Numbered from the stretch's first letter, positions 25,366-35,208 are shown. The stretch is 64,000 nucleotides of DNA from Sanguibacter suaedae (GCF_016342785.1 NZ_JAEINH010000012.1:1-64000); one strand, 5' to 3'. Translations and numbers: made by a program. The notes: generated by a model from the sequence alone, not told the origin.

Positions 25366-26061
25366 TCAGGGCAGGCGGGCGCCCTCGGGGACGTCGATGT
25401 CGGCGTAGACGAGGACCCTGGGCTCGCCCGCCTGGCTCGCGTGGTGCAGGACCTCGGCGTTCTCCTCGACGGCCACCGCGACCTTGAAGGCGAGCTTGAG
25501 CGACGTGCCGACGGCGAGGAGGCCGTGGTTGGCCCAGACGACGGCGTTCACGTCGTCGCCCAAGAGCTCGGCGCTGCGGCGCCCGAAGTCCGCGTTGGTG
25601 GAGAACTCGAAGGGCATGACGGGGACGGGGCCCTTGGCGTAGAGGACCATGTTGAGGAGCACGGGGTCGATGCGCCGGCCCAGCGCGCCGAGGACGTTGA
25701 CGAAGGTCGACTCGGTGTGGACGATCGCCCGGGCGTCGGGACGGCGACGGTAGTGGGCGAGGTGCACCGGCAGCTCGGTCGAGGGCAGGAGGTCGCCCTC
25801 GAGGACCGTGCCGTCCATGGCGACGACCACCATGTCGGCGGGCACCATCTGGTCGTAGCGGACGTCGCTCGGGGTGATGACGATCGCGTCGGGCTCGCCC
25901 TCGACCGATGGCAGGCGCACCGAGATGTTGCCCTGGGTGTTGAAGTTCAGCCCCGCGCGCACGGACTCCCGGCAGTAGCCGAGGATCTCCTCGCGGAGGG
26001 CGGTCGACGCCCTCGAGCGGACCACGGGCGAGGGGTAGGGCGTCGTGAGAGTCATCGTCAT
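25366..26061 (-). CDS. Class II aldolase/adducin family protein
   Basis: The 231-residue product is a FucA/AraD-type zinc aldolase or epimerase domain. LNFNTQGNISVRLP near residues 38-51 binds phosphate in this family, VITPSDVRYDQM follows, and NHGLLAVG near 178 carries the third zinc-binding His. The usual HxH pair reads HTES (AIVHTESTF), so the second His ligand is a Glu; this is unusual. The ATG at 26061 has a GGAGGAG site. It leads a three-gene unit with the reductase and ThuA-like genes. The operator 28 bases upstream is identical to the one before rhaI, so it is probably induced by rhamnose or a related deoxysugar. Confidence 0.85.
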   Translation of the reverse strand: MTMTLTTPYPSPVVRSRASTALREEILGYCRESVRAGLNFNTQGNISVRLPSVEGEPDAIVITPSDVRYDQMVPADMVVVAMDGTVLEGDLLPSTELPVHLAHYRRRPDARAIVHTESTFVNVLGALGRRIDPVLLNMVLYAKGPVPVMPFEFSTNADFGRRSAELLGDDVNAVVWANHGLLAVGTSLKLAFKVAVAVEENAEVLHHASQAGEPRVLVYADIDVPEGARLP

Positions 26062-26088
26062 GCTCCTCCTGGCCGTCGGCCACTGTCT

Positions 26089-26100
26089 TGAATCGTTTCA
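26089..26100. promoter_or_regulatory. Rhamnose-regulon LacI operator (copy 1)
   Basis: TGAATCGTTTCA is identical to the site at 57693-57704 before rhaI and one base different from TGAATCGGTTCA before rhaM. It lies between the class II aldolase start codon and the divergent prfC gene. Control by the LacI protein at 58308-59342 is inferred. Confidence 0.75.
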
Positions 26101-26321
26101 TCAATCGTCGCAACATGCCTCGCGCAGCGCGCGGGACGTTGGTCCCGTGCGTCGGCGCACCCCGCCAGGACGCCGCGCCTCCCTCACGCGTGCACCGGTG
26201 CGTAAGGTGGACCCGTCCCCGATGTCCGCAACAGCGCCGATCCGCGAGACAATGGACCCGGACGGAGCGCGCGCTCCGACGTCAGACCCCCGACGAGCAG
26301 CCGACGACCGCAGGATGTGCA

Positions 26322-27986
26322 GTGCCCCAGGCAACCCAGGCAGACCAGGCCGACGACACCGTCGCCAGCGCCCCCACGACCGGTGGCGCCGCGAGCGCGA
26401 CCGCACCGGACGTCACCGTCGACACCGTGCTCACCGAGGCCTCCCGCCGTCGGTCCTTCGCCGTCATCAGCCACCCGGACGCAGGGAAGTCGACCCTCAC
26501 CGAGGCCCTCGCCCTCCACGCCAAGGCGATCCGCGAGGCGGGGCGCGCCGACGGCAAGACCGGGAAGCGCACCGTGTCCGACTGGATGGACATGGAGCAG
26601 GCGCGAGGGATCTCCATCACCTCCGCGGCCCTCCAGTTCACCTACCGCGACGCCGTCATCAACCTCGTCGACACCCCGGGCCACGCCGACTTCTCCGAGG
26701 ACACCTACCGCGTGCTCTCGGCCGTCGACGCCGCCGTGATGCTCGTCGACGCCGCCAAGGGCCTCGAGGCCCAGACCATGAAGCTCTTCGCGGTCTGCAA
26801 GCACCGCGGCATCCCCCTCATCACCGTCATCAACAAGTGGGACCGCCCCGGCAAGGACGCCCTCGAGCTCATGGACGAGATCCAGGAGCGCACCGGCCTC
26901 GTCCCCACGCCCCTCACCTGGCCCGTCGGCATCGGCGGCGACTTCCGTGGGGTCGTCGACCGTCGCGACGGCCGGTACATCCGCTTCACGCGCACCGACG
27001 GCGGCAAGACCATCGCTCCCGAGGAGGTCATGACCCCCGAGGAGGCCCTCGAGCGCGAGGGCGACGCGTGGACCACCGCCACCGAGGAGTCCGAGCTCCT
27101 CGAGGCGTCCGGCGCCGACCACGACCAGGAGACGTTCCTCGCCGGCCAGACCACCCCGGTGCTCTTCGGGTCCGCCGTCCAGAACTTCGGGGTGCACGCT
27201 CTCCTCGACGTCCTCGTCGACGTCGCCCCCTCCCCCGCGCCCCGGCCCACCGTGTCCGGGACCACCCGCCCCGTCGAGGCACCGTTCAGCGCCTTCGTGT
27301 TCAAGATGCAGGCCGGGATGGACACCGCGCACCGCGACCGCCTCGCCTTCGCCCGCATCTGCTCGGGTGTCTTCGAGCGCGGCATGGTCGTCACCTCCGC
27401 ACGGACCGGGCGCCCCTTCGCCACCAAGTACGCCCAGCAGGTCTTCGGTCGCGAGCGCACCATCGTCGACCACGCGTACCCCGGGGACGTCGTCGGCCTG
27501 GTGAACGCCGCCAACCTCCGGGTGGGCGACACCCTGTACCTCGACAAGTCCGTCGAGTACCCGCCGCTGCCCACCTTCGCCCCCGAGCACTTCGCCGTCA
27601 TGCGGGCCAAGGACGTGTCCCGGTACAAGCAGTTCCAGCGGGGTGTGATGCAATTGGGTGCCGAGGGCGTCGTCCAGGTGCTGCGCTCCGACCTGCGCGG
27701 CGACCAGGCGCCCGTCCTCGCGGCGGTCGGCCCCATGCAGTTCGAGGTGGCCGAGCACCGCATGGCGACGGAGTTCAACTCGCCGGTCACGCTCGACCGG
27801 CTGCAGTACGAGATCGCCCTGCGGACCACACCCGAGTGGATCGACCAGCTCAACGCCCAGCTCGGCGTCGAGGTGCTCCAGCGGGAGGACGGCGAGCACC
27901 TCGCCCTGTTCCCCGACCGCTGGCGCGTCACGTCCGTGCGCAACCGGCTCCCCGACGCGGTCCTCGAACCGCTCGTCGCCACCTGA
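26322..27986 (+). CDS. prfC: Peptide chain release factor 3
   Basis: This 554-residue translational GTPase recycles release factors 1 and 2 from the ribosome. The G1 motif SHPDAGKST, the switch regions with ARGISITSA, G3 VDTPGHADFSEDTYR and G4 NKWDRPGKD are all in place. The RF3-type C-terminal domains include GPMQFEVAEHRM and RWRVTSVRNRLPDAVL. Length is close to E. coli RF3 (529) with a short N-terminal extension. GTG 26322 was chosen because it has CAGGAT upstream and leaves a normal N-terminus. A frame extending to 26088 would run over the operator. It stands alone, divergent from the aldolase operon. Confidence 0.93.
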   Translation: MPQATQADQADDTVASAPTTGGAASATAPDVTVDTVLTEASRRRSFAVISHPDAGKSTLTEALALHAKAIREAGRADGKTGKRTVSDWMDMEQARGISITSAALQFTYRDAVINLVDTPGHADFSEDTYRVLSAVDAAVMLVDAAKGLEAQTMKLFAVCKHRGIPLITVINKWDRPGKDALELMDEIQERTGLVPTPLTWPVGIGGDFRGVVDRRDGRYIRFTRTDGGKTIAPEEVMTPEEALEREGDAWTTATEESELLEASGADHDQETFLAGQTTPVLFGSAVQNFGVHALLDVLVDVAPSPAPRPTVSGTTRPVEAPFSAFVFKMQAGMDTAHRDRLAFARICSGVFERGMVVTSARTGRPFATKYAQQVFGRERTIVDHAYPGDVVGLVNAANLRVGDTLYLDKSVEYPPLPTFAPEHFAVMRAKDVSRYKQFQRGVMQLGAEGVVQVLRSDLRGDQAPVLAAVGPMQFEVAEHRMATEFNSPVTLDRLQYEIALRTTPEWIDQLNAQLGVEVLQREDGEHLALFPDRWRVTSVRNRLPDAVLEPLVAT

Positions 27987-28093
27987 CGACGACCCCGGCG
28001 CGCAACGCGCCCCACGACTTGTGCAGTACCCGTAAGCCCCGCACGACCCATTGTTCACCGGCCCTCACGGGCCACCAGACGACTGAAGGTCAC

Positions 28094-29782
28094 ATGCTCA
28101 ACTCCACGAAGATGAACCTCAACGCGCCCCCCGCCCTGCCCCGGGGCGGTCTGCGCATCACGCCCCTCGGCGGCCTCGGCGAGATCGGCCGCAACATGAC
28201 CGTGTTCGAGCACGAGGGCAAGCTCCTCGTCGTCGACTGCGGTGTCCTGTTCCCCGAGGAGCACCAGCCCGGGATCGACGTCATCCTCCCGGACTTCACC
28301 TCGATCCGGCACCGCCTCAAGGACATCGTCGCGATCGTCCTCACCCACGGCCACGAGGACCACATCGGTGGTGTCCCGTACCTCCTCAAGGAACGCGCCG
28401 ACATCCCCGTCATCGGGTCCAAGCTCACGCTCGCGTTCATCACCGCGAAGCTCAAGGAGCACCGCATCCGGCCCAAGACCATCGAGGTGGAGGCCGAGGG
28501 GCACCTCAAGCAGGGCCCGTTCGACCTCGAGTTCGTCGCGGTCAACCACTCGATCCCCGATGCCCTCGCCGTCGCGATCCGCACCCGCGCCGGCCTGGCG
28601 CTCCACACGGGTGACTTCAAGATGGACCAGTTCCCGCTGGACTCGCGGATCACGGACCTCAACCACTTCGCGCGCCTCGCGCAGGAGGGTGTGGACCTGT
28701 TCCTCACCGACTCCACCAACGCCGAGGTCCCCGGCTTCACCATGTCGGAGCAGGACCTCATCCCCGCCATCGACACCGTGTTCCGCACGGCGCCCAAGCG
28801 GGTCATCGTGTCGAGCTTCGCGAGCCACGTGCACCGCATCCAGCAGGTCCTCGACTCCGCGCACGAGTCCGGCCGCAAGGTCGCGTTCGTCGGCCGCTCC
28901 ATGGTCCGCAACATGCAGATCGCGGAGGAGCTCGGCTACCTCAAGGTCCCCCGCGGCCTCGTCGTCGACCTCAAGAAGCTCGAGTCGATGCCCGCCGAGA
29001 AGATCTGCCTCGTGTGCACCGGCTCCCAGGGCGAGCCCATGGCCGCCCTGTCGCGGATGGCCAAGAACGAGCACGTCATCAAGGTCGAGGAGGGCGACAC
29101 CGTCCTCCTCGCGAGCTCCCTCATCCCGGGCAACGAGAACGCCATCTACCGCGTGATCAACTCGCTCACCGACCTGGGCGCGAACATCGTCCACAAGGGC
29201 AACGCGAAGGTCCACGTCTCCGGGCACGCCAGCGCCGGCGAGCTCGTGTACTGCTACAACATCGTCAAGCCGCGCAACGTCATCCCCGTGCACGGCGAGG
29301 CCCGTCACCTGCGGGCCAACGCGGCGCTGGCCGTGAAGACCGGTGTCCCGGAGAAGAACGTCGTCATCGCGCAGGACGGCGTCGTCATCGACCTCGTCAA
29401 GGGCCGCGTGTCCATCTCCGGGAAGGTCCCCGCGGGCTACGTGTACGTCGACGGCCAGACCGTCGGCACGGCCACCGAGGACACCCTCGCGGAGCGTCGT
29501 GCGCTCGGCACCAAGGGCATCGTCACGGTCCTCGCGCTCGTCGACCTCGACCTCGGGGTCATGGCCGAGAAGCCGGAGTTCATCACCCGCGGGTTCGTCC
29601 ACGACGGGCACACCTTCGACGACGCCGTCGTGGAGATCGAGAAGGCCCTGGCCCAGATCCCCAAGAAGGACGTCGGCGACATCGACCGCCTCGAGGCCAC
29701 CATCTCCAAGGCCGTCGCCCGCTGGCTGCAGCGCAAGTACCGTCGCGAGCCGCTCGTCAACGCGATCGTCGTCGACGCCTGA
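28094..29782 (+). CDS. rnj: Ribonuclease J
   Basis: The 562-residue product is a metallo-beta-lactamase/beta-CASP RNase with 5'-3' exo- and endonuclease activity in mRNA and rRNA processing. The zinc site is LTHGHEDHIGGVPYL near residues 92-106, with HTGDFKMD and HASAGELV as later ligand motifs. The beta-CASP parts include FVGRSMVRNMQIAEELGY and CTGSQGEPMAALSRMA. GNEN...IHKGNAKVHVSGH and the C-terminal domain with WLQRKYRREP are normal. It is monocistronic, 107 bases after prfC, and ends at a clear terminator. Confidence 0.96.
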   Translation: MLNSTKMNLNAPPALPRGGLRITPLGGLGEIGRNMTVFEHEGKLLVVDCGVLFPEEHQPGIDVILPDFTSIRHRLKDIVAIVLTHGHEDHIGGVPYLLKERADIPVIGSKLTLAFITAKLKEHRIRPKTIEVEAEGHLKQGPFDLEFVAVNHSIPDALAVAIRTRAGLALHTGDFKMDQFPLDSRITDLNHFARLAQEGVDLFLTDSTNAEVPGFTMSEQDLIPAIDTVFRTAPKRVIVSSFASHVHRIQQVLDSAHESGRKVAFVGRSMVRNMQIAEELGYLKVPRGLVVDLKKLESMPAEKICLVCTGSQGEPMAALSRMAKNEHVIKVEEGDTVLLASSLIPGNENAIYRVINSLTDLGANIVHKGNAKVHVSGHASAGELVYCYNIVKPRNVIPVHGEARHLRANAALAVKTGVPEKNVVIAQDGVVIDLVKGRVSISGKVPAGYVYVDGQTVGTATEDTLAERRALGTKGIVTVLALVDLDLGVMAEKPEFITRGFVHDGHTFDDAVVEIEKALAQIPKKDVGDIDRLEATISKAVARWLQRKYRREPLVNAIVVDA

Positions 29783-29824
29783 CCGGCACGCACCACCCCG
29801 GGCCACGCCCGGCAGCACGGCCCC

Positions 29825-29854
29825 GAGGCCCGCACGGACACCCGTGCGGGCCTC
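29825..29854 (+). terminator. Hairpin terminator after rnj
   Basis: GAGGCCCGCACGG (29825-29837) pairs perfectly with 29842-29854 around a four-base loop, 42 bases after the RNase J stop codon. Confidence 0.8.
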
Positions 29855-29922
29855 GCCCGTCCCGCAGGACCACCCGCATCATCCCTTCACTTCCTCGCCG
29901 ACCGGTCGATAGGTGAGGAACA

Positions 29923-31407
29923 ATGAGCGAACCGACGTGCCTCGACGGCCGAGCCCTCCACCTGGGTCTCGCGGCGACGGCGCTCACCCTCGTGATCGCC
30001 CACTCCGTGACCGACGGTGTCATCGCGGCCCTCGTCTTCCTCCTGTCGACCCTGGCCCCCGCCGTGGCCGTCCTGTGGGTGCTGAGGACCCGCACCCCAC
30101 CCGACCCGCGCCCGTGGTGGTTCGTCGTCGGGTCGCTCGTCGTGCTCAGCGTGAACAACGTCTCCCGGGCGGTCCACGTGGCGGTCGCCGGGGAGGACGC
30201 CCCGGAGGCGGGGCTCATGCAGCTCGTCAACCACGTGACCATCCCCGTGGGGTACCTGGGACTGTTCGTCGCGAGCCTCCTCGTCGTGGTGCCCATCGCC
30301 CGGGGCGACGGCGGGAAGATCGTCGACGCCGCGATCATGTCCGTCGCCGGCGCCGGACTGCTGTGGACGTTCGTCCTGGGACCGGCGCTCGACGCCCGCG
30401 AGTCCCCTCCCTCCGTGCGCGTCTACACGCTGTTCGTCGTGCTGGTCGCGTGCGCCATGACCGGGGCCGTCGGCCGGTCCCTCGTCGCCGCCGTCCACGC
30501 CCGCACCACGCTCGCCTACCTCCTCCTCGCCGCGTGCGCGACGCTCCTGGGGAGCGTCGCGACGACCACGTCCGCGAACACCGTGACGGGCGTGGTCCCC
30601 GGGTGGGTCGACGCCGCCTGGATCGTCGCGTACCTGTCGGTCGGTGCGGCCGTCGTCCACCCGGCGAGCATGTTCCTCGCGTCGCCCGGCCGTCCGGGCT
30701 CGCGGAAGTTCACGCGTCAGCACCTGGCGTTCCTCGGGGTGGCGCTGTCCCTCAACCCGGCTCTCGCCGCCGTGCGCGAGATCGCCGGGTACCCCACGGA
30801 CGCCCTCATCCTCGCCCTGAGCTCGTTGCTCCTCGTCCCGCTGGTCCTCGTCCGCGTGTCCCAGCTGGCACGCCTGCACGCGCAGGCGCAGGAGGACCTC
30901 GTCCACCAGGCGACGCACGACGCCCTCACCGGGCTGCCCAACCGGCGCATCGTCGACACGCACCTCGAGGAGGTGCTGCGGCGTGTGGACGACGGCGAGC
31001 TGCCCGGCGCTGTGGTGTGCTTCATCGACCTCAACGACTTCAAGATCGTCAACGACGAGTTCGGTCACCACGTGGGTGACAACCTCCTCGTGGCCGTGAC
31101 GCGCAGGCTGCGCGACGCGGTGCGGGCGGGCGACTTCATCGCCCGGTTCGGCGGCGACGAGTTCGTCCTCGTCCTCACGGGAAACCCCGAGCACCTCGAG
31201 GCGACGACCGTGTCACGCATCCACGCCGCGCTCGAGCCGCCCATCACGGTGGGGCCGCTCACCGCGCGGGCGTCGACGAGCATCGGGGCCGTGACGGTGC
31301 GCCCCGGGGCCCACCTCACCGCCGACCAGCTGTTGTCGCTCGCCGACGCCCGCATGTACGTCGACAAGCGGCGGCGGCACAGCGCGACGGGCCAGCCGCT
31401 GCGCTGA
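29923..31407 (+). CDS. Membrane-bound diguanylate cyclase (GGDEF)
   Basis: The 494-residue protein has a hydrophobic N-terminal half with about eight to nine membrane helices (residues 10-310), followed by a GGDEF domain at about 325-490. The catalytic motif is intact (ARFGGDEFVLVL). ATHDALTGLPNRR and FIDLNDFKIVNDEFGHHVGD, which bind GTP and metal, are present, so it should make cyclic di-GMP. No RxxD inhibitory site is visible four residues before GGDEF. The sensor part is not a recognised MASE or 7TM domain by eye. It has its own ribosome-binding site (AGGTGAGG) and stands alone between rnj and the peptide transporter operon. Confidence 0.9.
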   Translation: MSEPTCLDGRALHLGLAATALTLVIAHSVTDGVIAALVFLLSTLAPAVAVLWVLRTRTPPDPRPWWFVVGSLVVLSVNNVSRAVHVAVAGEDAPEAGLMQLVNHVTIPVGYLGLFVASLLVVVPIARGDGGKIVDAAIMSVAGAGLLWTFVLGPALDARESPPSVRVYTLFVVLVACAMTGAVGRSLVAAVHARTTLAYLLLAACATLLGSVATTTSANTVTGVVPGWVDAAWIVAYLSVGAAVVHPASMFLASPGRPGSRKFTRQHLAFLGVALSLNPALAAVREIAGYPTDALILALSSLLLVPLVLVRVSQLARLHAQAQEDLVHQATHDALTGLPNRRIVDTHLEEVLRRVDDGELPGAVVCFIDLNDFKIVNDEFGHHVGDNLLVAVTRRLRDAVRAGDFIARFGGDEFVLVLTGNPEHLEATTVSRIHAALEPPITVGPLTARASTSIGAVTVRPGAHLTADQLLSLADARMYVDKRRRHSATGQPLR

Positions 31408-31417
31408 GCCGCCGCTC

Positions 31418-33118
31418 TCAGGTGCGGGCGGGGAGCTCCGCGCGGGCGCGCCTGCGCACCGCCTGCTCGGCGGGGTCCGGCACGGGGACGGCGGCGAGGA
31501 GCGCCCGCGTGTACTCCTCCTTGGGCGTGCGCAGCACGTCCGCCGTGAGCCCGGTCTCCACGAGACGCCCCGCGCTCATGACCGCGACCCGGTCGGCGAC
31601 GATGTCGACGACGGCCAGGTCGTGGCTGACGAACAGGCACGCGAAACCCATCTCCGCCTGGAGCGTGCGGAACAGGTCGAGGACCGTGGCCTGCACGGAC
31701 ACGTCGAGCGCGCTGGTGGGCTCGTCGGCGACGAGGAGGTCCGGCCCGAGGACGAGGGCCCTGGCGAGGCTCACGCGCTGGCGCTGACCGCCGGAGAGCT
31801 CGTGCGGGTAGCGCGCTGCGAACGACGTGGGCAGCTCGACCGCGTCGAGGAGCTCGAGGACCTTGGCCCGTCGGGACGCCTCGGTGCCCTCGTCGTGGAC
31901 GATCATGGGTTCCGCGATGCACGCCCCGACGCTCGCCCGGGGGTTGAGCGAGGCGGCCGGGTCCTGGAAGACGAACCCGAAGCGACGCCGCACGTCGCGC
32001 AGCTCCTTCGCGGACGTCCGGGCGAGGTCGTCGCCGAACACCTCGACGGTGCCCTTGGTCGCAGGGACGAGGCCGACGGCCACGCGGCCGATGGTCGTCT
32101 TGCCGGACCCGGACTCGCCGACGAGGCCGAGCACGGCGCCCGGGGCGATCTCGAGGGAGACGCCGTCGACGGCTCGCACGGCGGGGCTTCCGAGGCGCCC
32201 GGGGAACTCGACCACGAGATCGCGGATCGCGAGGGCGGGGACCTGGGCGGGGGTGACGTCGGGAGAGCGTGCCTCCCCCGTGGCGGCCGGGACCTGAACC
32301 CCGCGCGTCGTGGCGCTGCCGGCCCCGTGCCCGAGGTGGGGCACGGCGGCGAGGAGGCGACGGGTGTACGGGTGCTGGGGGCTGGCGAAGAGGTCCGCGA
32401 CGGGAGCCTGCTCGACGACCTCCCCGCGGTACATGACGACCACCCGGTCGGCGAGGTCGGCGACGACGCCCATGTTGTGGGTGATGAGGACGATCGCCGT
32501 GCCGAGCCGGTCCCTCAGGTCGCGGAGCAGGTCGAGGATCTGCGCCTGGACGGTGACGTCGAGGGCTGTGGTGGGCTCGTCGGCGATGATCACCTCCGGT
32601 TCGCACGCGATGGCGATGGCGATCATGACGCGCTGCTTCTGCCCGCCGGACATCTGGTGGGGGTAGGAGCCGACGCGCTTGGCGGGGTCGGGGATGCCCA
32701 CGAGGTCGAGGAGCTCGACGGCCCGCGCCCTGGCGGCGCGGCGGCTCATGCGCCGGTGCGCGCGCAGGGCCTCGACGATCTGCCAGCCGACGGTGCGCAC
32801 GGGGTCGAGCGACGTCGAGGGTTCCTGGAAGATCATGGCGATGCGGCGCCCGCGCAGGGACCGCACGGCCTCGCCGCGCAGCCCGGTGAGCTCCTCGCCG
32901 TCGAGCGTCGCGGAGCCGGTGACGGTCGCATACCCGGGCAGCAGCCCGAGGAGCGCCCGGGAGCTCACGGACTTCCCGGACCCGGACTCGCCGACGACGG
33001 CGACGATCTCCGCGGCGCCGACGTCGAAGCTGGCCTCGCGGACCGCCTGGACGGCTCCGGCGTCAGCGCGGAAGGAGACGCTCAGGCGGTCGATGCGGAG
33101 GACGGGTTCGGTGCTCAT
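31418..33118 (-). CDS. Peptide ABC transporter, fused twin ATPase (DppD-DppF type)
   Basis: This 566-residue protein contains two complete ABC ATPase domains of the oligopeptide/nickel class. Each has a Walker A (GESGSGKS at 43-50 and GESGSGKTT near 315), a signature (MSGGQKQR and LSGGQRQR) and a Walker B (ADEPTTALD and ADEPTSALD). Oligopeptide-specific linker motifs (PHLGH, PVPDP) end each half. In many bacteria these are separate DppD and DppF subunits; here one chain serves both sites. Its ATG overlaps the stop of the upstream permease gene by four bases. It is the last gene of a binding-protein/permease/permease/ATPase operon importing peptides or a similar solute. Confidence 0.93.
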   Translation of the reverse strand: MSTEPVLRIDRLSVSFRADAGAVQAVREASFDVGAAEIVAVVGESGSGKSVSSRALLGLLPGYATVTGSATLDGEELTGLRGEAVRSLRGRRIAMIFQEPSTSLDPVRTVGWQIVEALRAHRRMSRRAARARAVELLDLVGIPDPAKRVGSYPHQMSGGQKQRVMIAIAIACEPEVIIADEPTTALDVTVQAQILDLLRDLRDRLGTAIVLITHNMGVVADLADRVVVMYRGEVVEQAPVADLFASPQHPYTRRLLAAVPHLGHGAGSATTRGVQVPAATGEARSPDVTPAQVPALAIRDLVVEFPGRLGSPAVRAVDGVSLEIAPGAVLGLVGESGSGKTTIGRVAVGLVPATKGTVEVFGDDLARTSAKELRDVRRRFGFVFQDPAASLNPRASVGACIAEPMIVHDEGTEASRRAKVLELLDAVELPTSFAARYPHELSGGQRQRVSLARALVLGPDLLVADEPTSALDVSVQATVLDLFRTLQAEMGFACLFVSHDLAVVDIVADRVAVMSAGRLVETGLTADVLRTPKEEYTRALLAAVPVPDPAEQAVRRRARAELPART

Positions 33119-34134
33119 GAGCGCTCCTCGTCGGTGGCGTCGCCCGCGGCGACCTCGGCCTCGTCGGCGGTGGTGGTCCCACCGCCGCGGGTGCGCAGCA
33201 GGGGGTTGAGGACGTCGTTGAGGCTCTCACCCACGAGGGTGACGCCGGTGACGACGAGCACGATGGCGAGTCCGGGGAACATGCCGGTCCACCAGATGCC
33301 GTTGGTGGCGTCGGACAGCGCCTTGTTGAGGTCGTACCCCCACTCGGCGGCGGCCGACGGCTCGATACCGAAGCCGAGGAACCCGAGGCCGGCGAGCGTG
33401 AGGATCGCCTCGGACGCGTTGAGGGTGGCGAGGACGGGGATGGTCTGGGACACGTTGGGCAGCACGTGCTTGAACATGATGCGCCGCGGCTTGGCGCCGG
33501 TGATGCGGGCGGCGTCCACGTAGGGCTCGTGCTTGACGGACACCGTGGCGTTGCGCACCACCCGGAAGTACTGGGGCACGAAGACCACGGTGATGGAGAT
33601 GGCCGCCGCGGCGATGCCCCCGGCGGGTGTGGAGCGGCCGCCGGTGATCATGATGGCGACGACGATGGCGAGCAGGAGCGACGGGAACGCGTAGAGGGCA
33701 TCGGTGACGAGCACGAGGACGCGGTCGAGGCGGCCGCCGACGTACCCGGACACGAGACCGAGCGGGACGCCCACGACGAGCGACAGGGCGACGGCGAGGA
33801 GGATCACCATGAGCGCGGTGCGCGCCCCGTAGAGCACGCGGGACAGGACGTCCTGCCCGCCGACGGTGGTCCCGAACCAGTGGGCGGCGGACGGTGCCTG
33901 CTGGGTGCCGAAGATCTCGCCGTCGGCGGTGCGGTCGGCGTTGAAGCCGTAGGGCGCGAGCAGGGGCGCGAAGATCGCGACGAGCACGAACAGCGTGATG
34001 ATCACGAGCCCGGTGATGAGCATGCCGCGCTGGAGCCCGTGGGTGGAGCGCAGGAGCGCCACGCCGGGCACCCCGCGGCGCTTGGGCGAGCGGCCTTCGA
34101 GACCTGCGGTCTCTGCGGCGACGATGGCGGTCAT
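33115..34134 (-). CDS. Peptide ABC transporter permease (DppC type)
   Basis: The 339-residue inner-membrane permease has an N-terminal cytoplasmic stretch, a first helix (GMLITGLVIITLFVLVAIFA, about 37-56), a periplasmic loop with HWFGTTVGGQDVLSRVLYGA typical of OppC/DppC, and four to five further helices. The ATPase-contacting EAA loop is near residue 225 (DAARITGAKPRRIMFKHVLP). The C-terminal acidic tail is longer than usual. It overlaps the upstream permease gene by one base (TGATG) and the ATPase gene by four bases. Confidence 0.93.
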   Translation of the reverse strand: MTAIVAAETAGLEGRSPKRRGVPGVALLRSTHGLQRGMLITGLVIITLFVLVAIFAPLLAPYGFNADRTADGEIFGTQQAPSAAHWFGTTVGGQDVLSRVLYGARTALMVILLAVALSLVVGVPLGLVSGYVGGRLDRVLVLVTDALYAFPSLLLAIVVAIMITGGRSTPAGGIAAAAISITVVFVPQYFRVVRNATVSVKHEPYVDAARITGAKPRRIMFKHVLPNVSQTIPVLATLNASEAILTLAGLGFLGFGIEPSAAAEWGYDLNKALSDATNGIWWTGMFPGLAIVLVVTGVTLVGESLNDVLNPLLRTRGGGTTTADEAEVAAGDATDEERS

Positions 34135-35177
34135 CAGTACCTCACCCTCGGGTCGACGAGTGCGTTGATCAGATCGATGAGGAAGCTCGTCACGGCCACG
34201 ACGACGGCGATGGCGGTGACGATCCCCTGGACGGCGACGAAGTCCCGGGCGAGCAGGTACTGGGACAGGATGTACCCGAGGCCCTGCCACTCGAAGGTGG
34301 TCTCCGTGAGGATCGCACCGCCGAGGAGCATGGCGATCTGCATGCCCATGACGGTGACGATCGGGACGAGGGCGTTGCGGAACGCGTGCTTGCGGACCAC
34401 GGCCCCCTCGGCGACGCCGCGGGCGCGGGCTGCGGTGACGTAGTCGGTGCGCATCGTCTCGAGGAGGTTGATGCGGATGAGGCGGATGAACACGCCGGCG
34501 GTGAGGAGCCCGAGGGCGAGGGCGGGGAGCACGGCGTGCTGGAGGACGTCGACGATGTACTCGGGCTCCCCGTAGAGGATCGCGTCGACGATCATGATGT
34601 TCGTCTTGGGGCTCACGTTGTTCAGCGCGATGGACACGGCGGGGGCGGCGCGCCCGGAGGCCGGCAGCCACCCGAGGGTCGCGGAGAACAGGAGCTTGAG
34701 GAGCAGCCCGATGAAGAACACGGGTGCGGCGTAGACGAGGATCGCGAAGAGGCGGATCGACACGTCGGGCAGCTTGTCGCGGTAGCGGGCGGCGAGGCGC
34801 CCGAGGGGCACGCCGACGCCGAAGGCGACGAGGAGCGCCCAGAAGCTCAGCTCGAGGGTCGCGGCACCGTTGGTGACGAGGACCTCGCTGATCTCGCGGC
34901 GGTCGGTGAGCGCGGTGCCGAAGTCGCCGCGGAACAGGCCGCCGAGGTACTCGAGGTACTGGGTGAGGATGGGGCGGTCGAACCCGGCCTCGGCGCGCCG
35001 GACGTCCAGCTGCTCCGGGGTGAGGCGTCCGCCCTGCGCGGCGGTGATGGGGTCACCGATGACCCGCATGAAGAAGAACACGACCGTCACGAGGATGAGC
35101 ACGGTCGGGATGATGAGCGCGAGCCGCACGAGGAGGTACCTCACGAGCGGGCTGCGGGGGAGGATCCGGGCTGCCAT
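34134..35177 (-). CDS. Peptide ABC transporter permease (DppB type)
   Basis: This 347-residue permease has the OppB/DppB layout: an N-terminal helix (LLVRLALIIPTVLILVTVVF), a long periplasmic segment containing GFDRPILTQYLEYL, then five helices. The EAA loop (TAARARGVAEGAVVRKHAFRN) is near residue 250. ATG 35177 matches the family N-terminus (RYLLVRL); upstream in-frame codons would extend into a strong hairpin. The hairpin at 35209-35242 separates this gene from the binding-protein gene. Confidence 0.93.
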   Translation of the reverse strand: MAARILPRSPLVRYLLVRLALIIPTVLILVTVVFFFMRVIGDPITAAQGGRLTPEQLDVRRAEAGFDRPILTQYLEYLGGLFRGDFGTALTDRREISEVLVTNGAATLELSFWALLVAFGVGVPLGRLAARYRDKLPDVSIRLFAILVYAAPVFFIGLLLKLLFSATLGWLPASGRAAPAVSIALNNVSPKTNIMIVDAILYGEPEYIVDVLQHAVLPALALGLLTAGVFIRLIRINLLETMRTDYVTAARARGVAEGAVVRKHAFRNALVPIVTVMGMQIAMLLGGAILTETTFEWQGLGYILSQYLLARDFVAVQGIVTAIAVVVAVTSFLIDLINALVDPRVRY

Positions 35178-35208
35178 GGTTTCCGTTCGTCGACGTCGGG
35201 CGCGCGCG

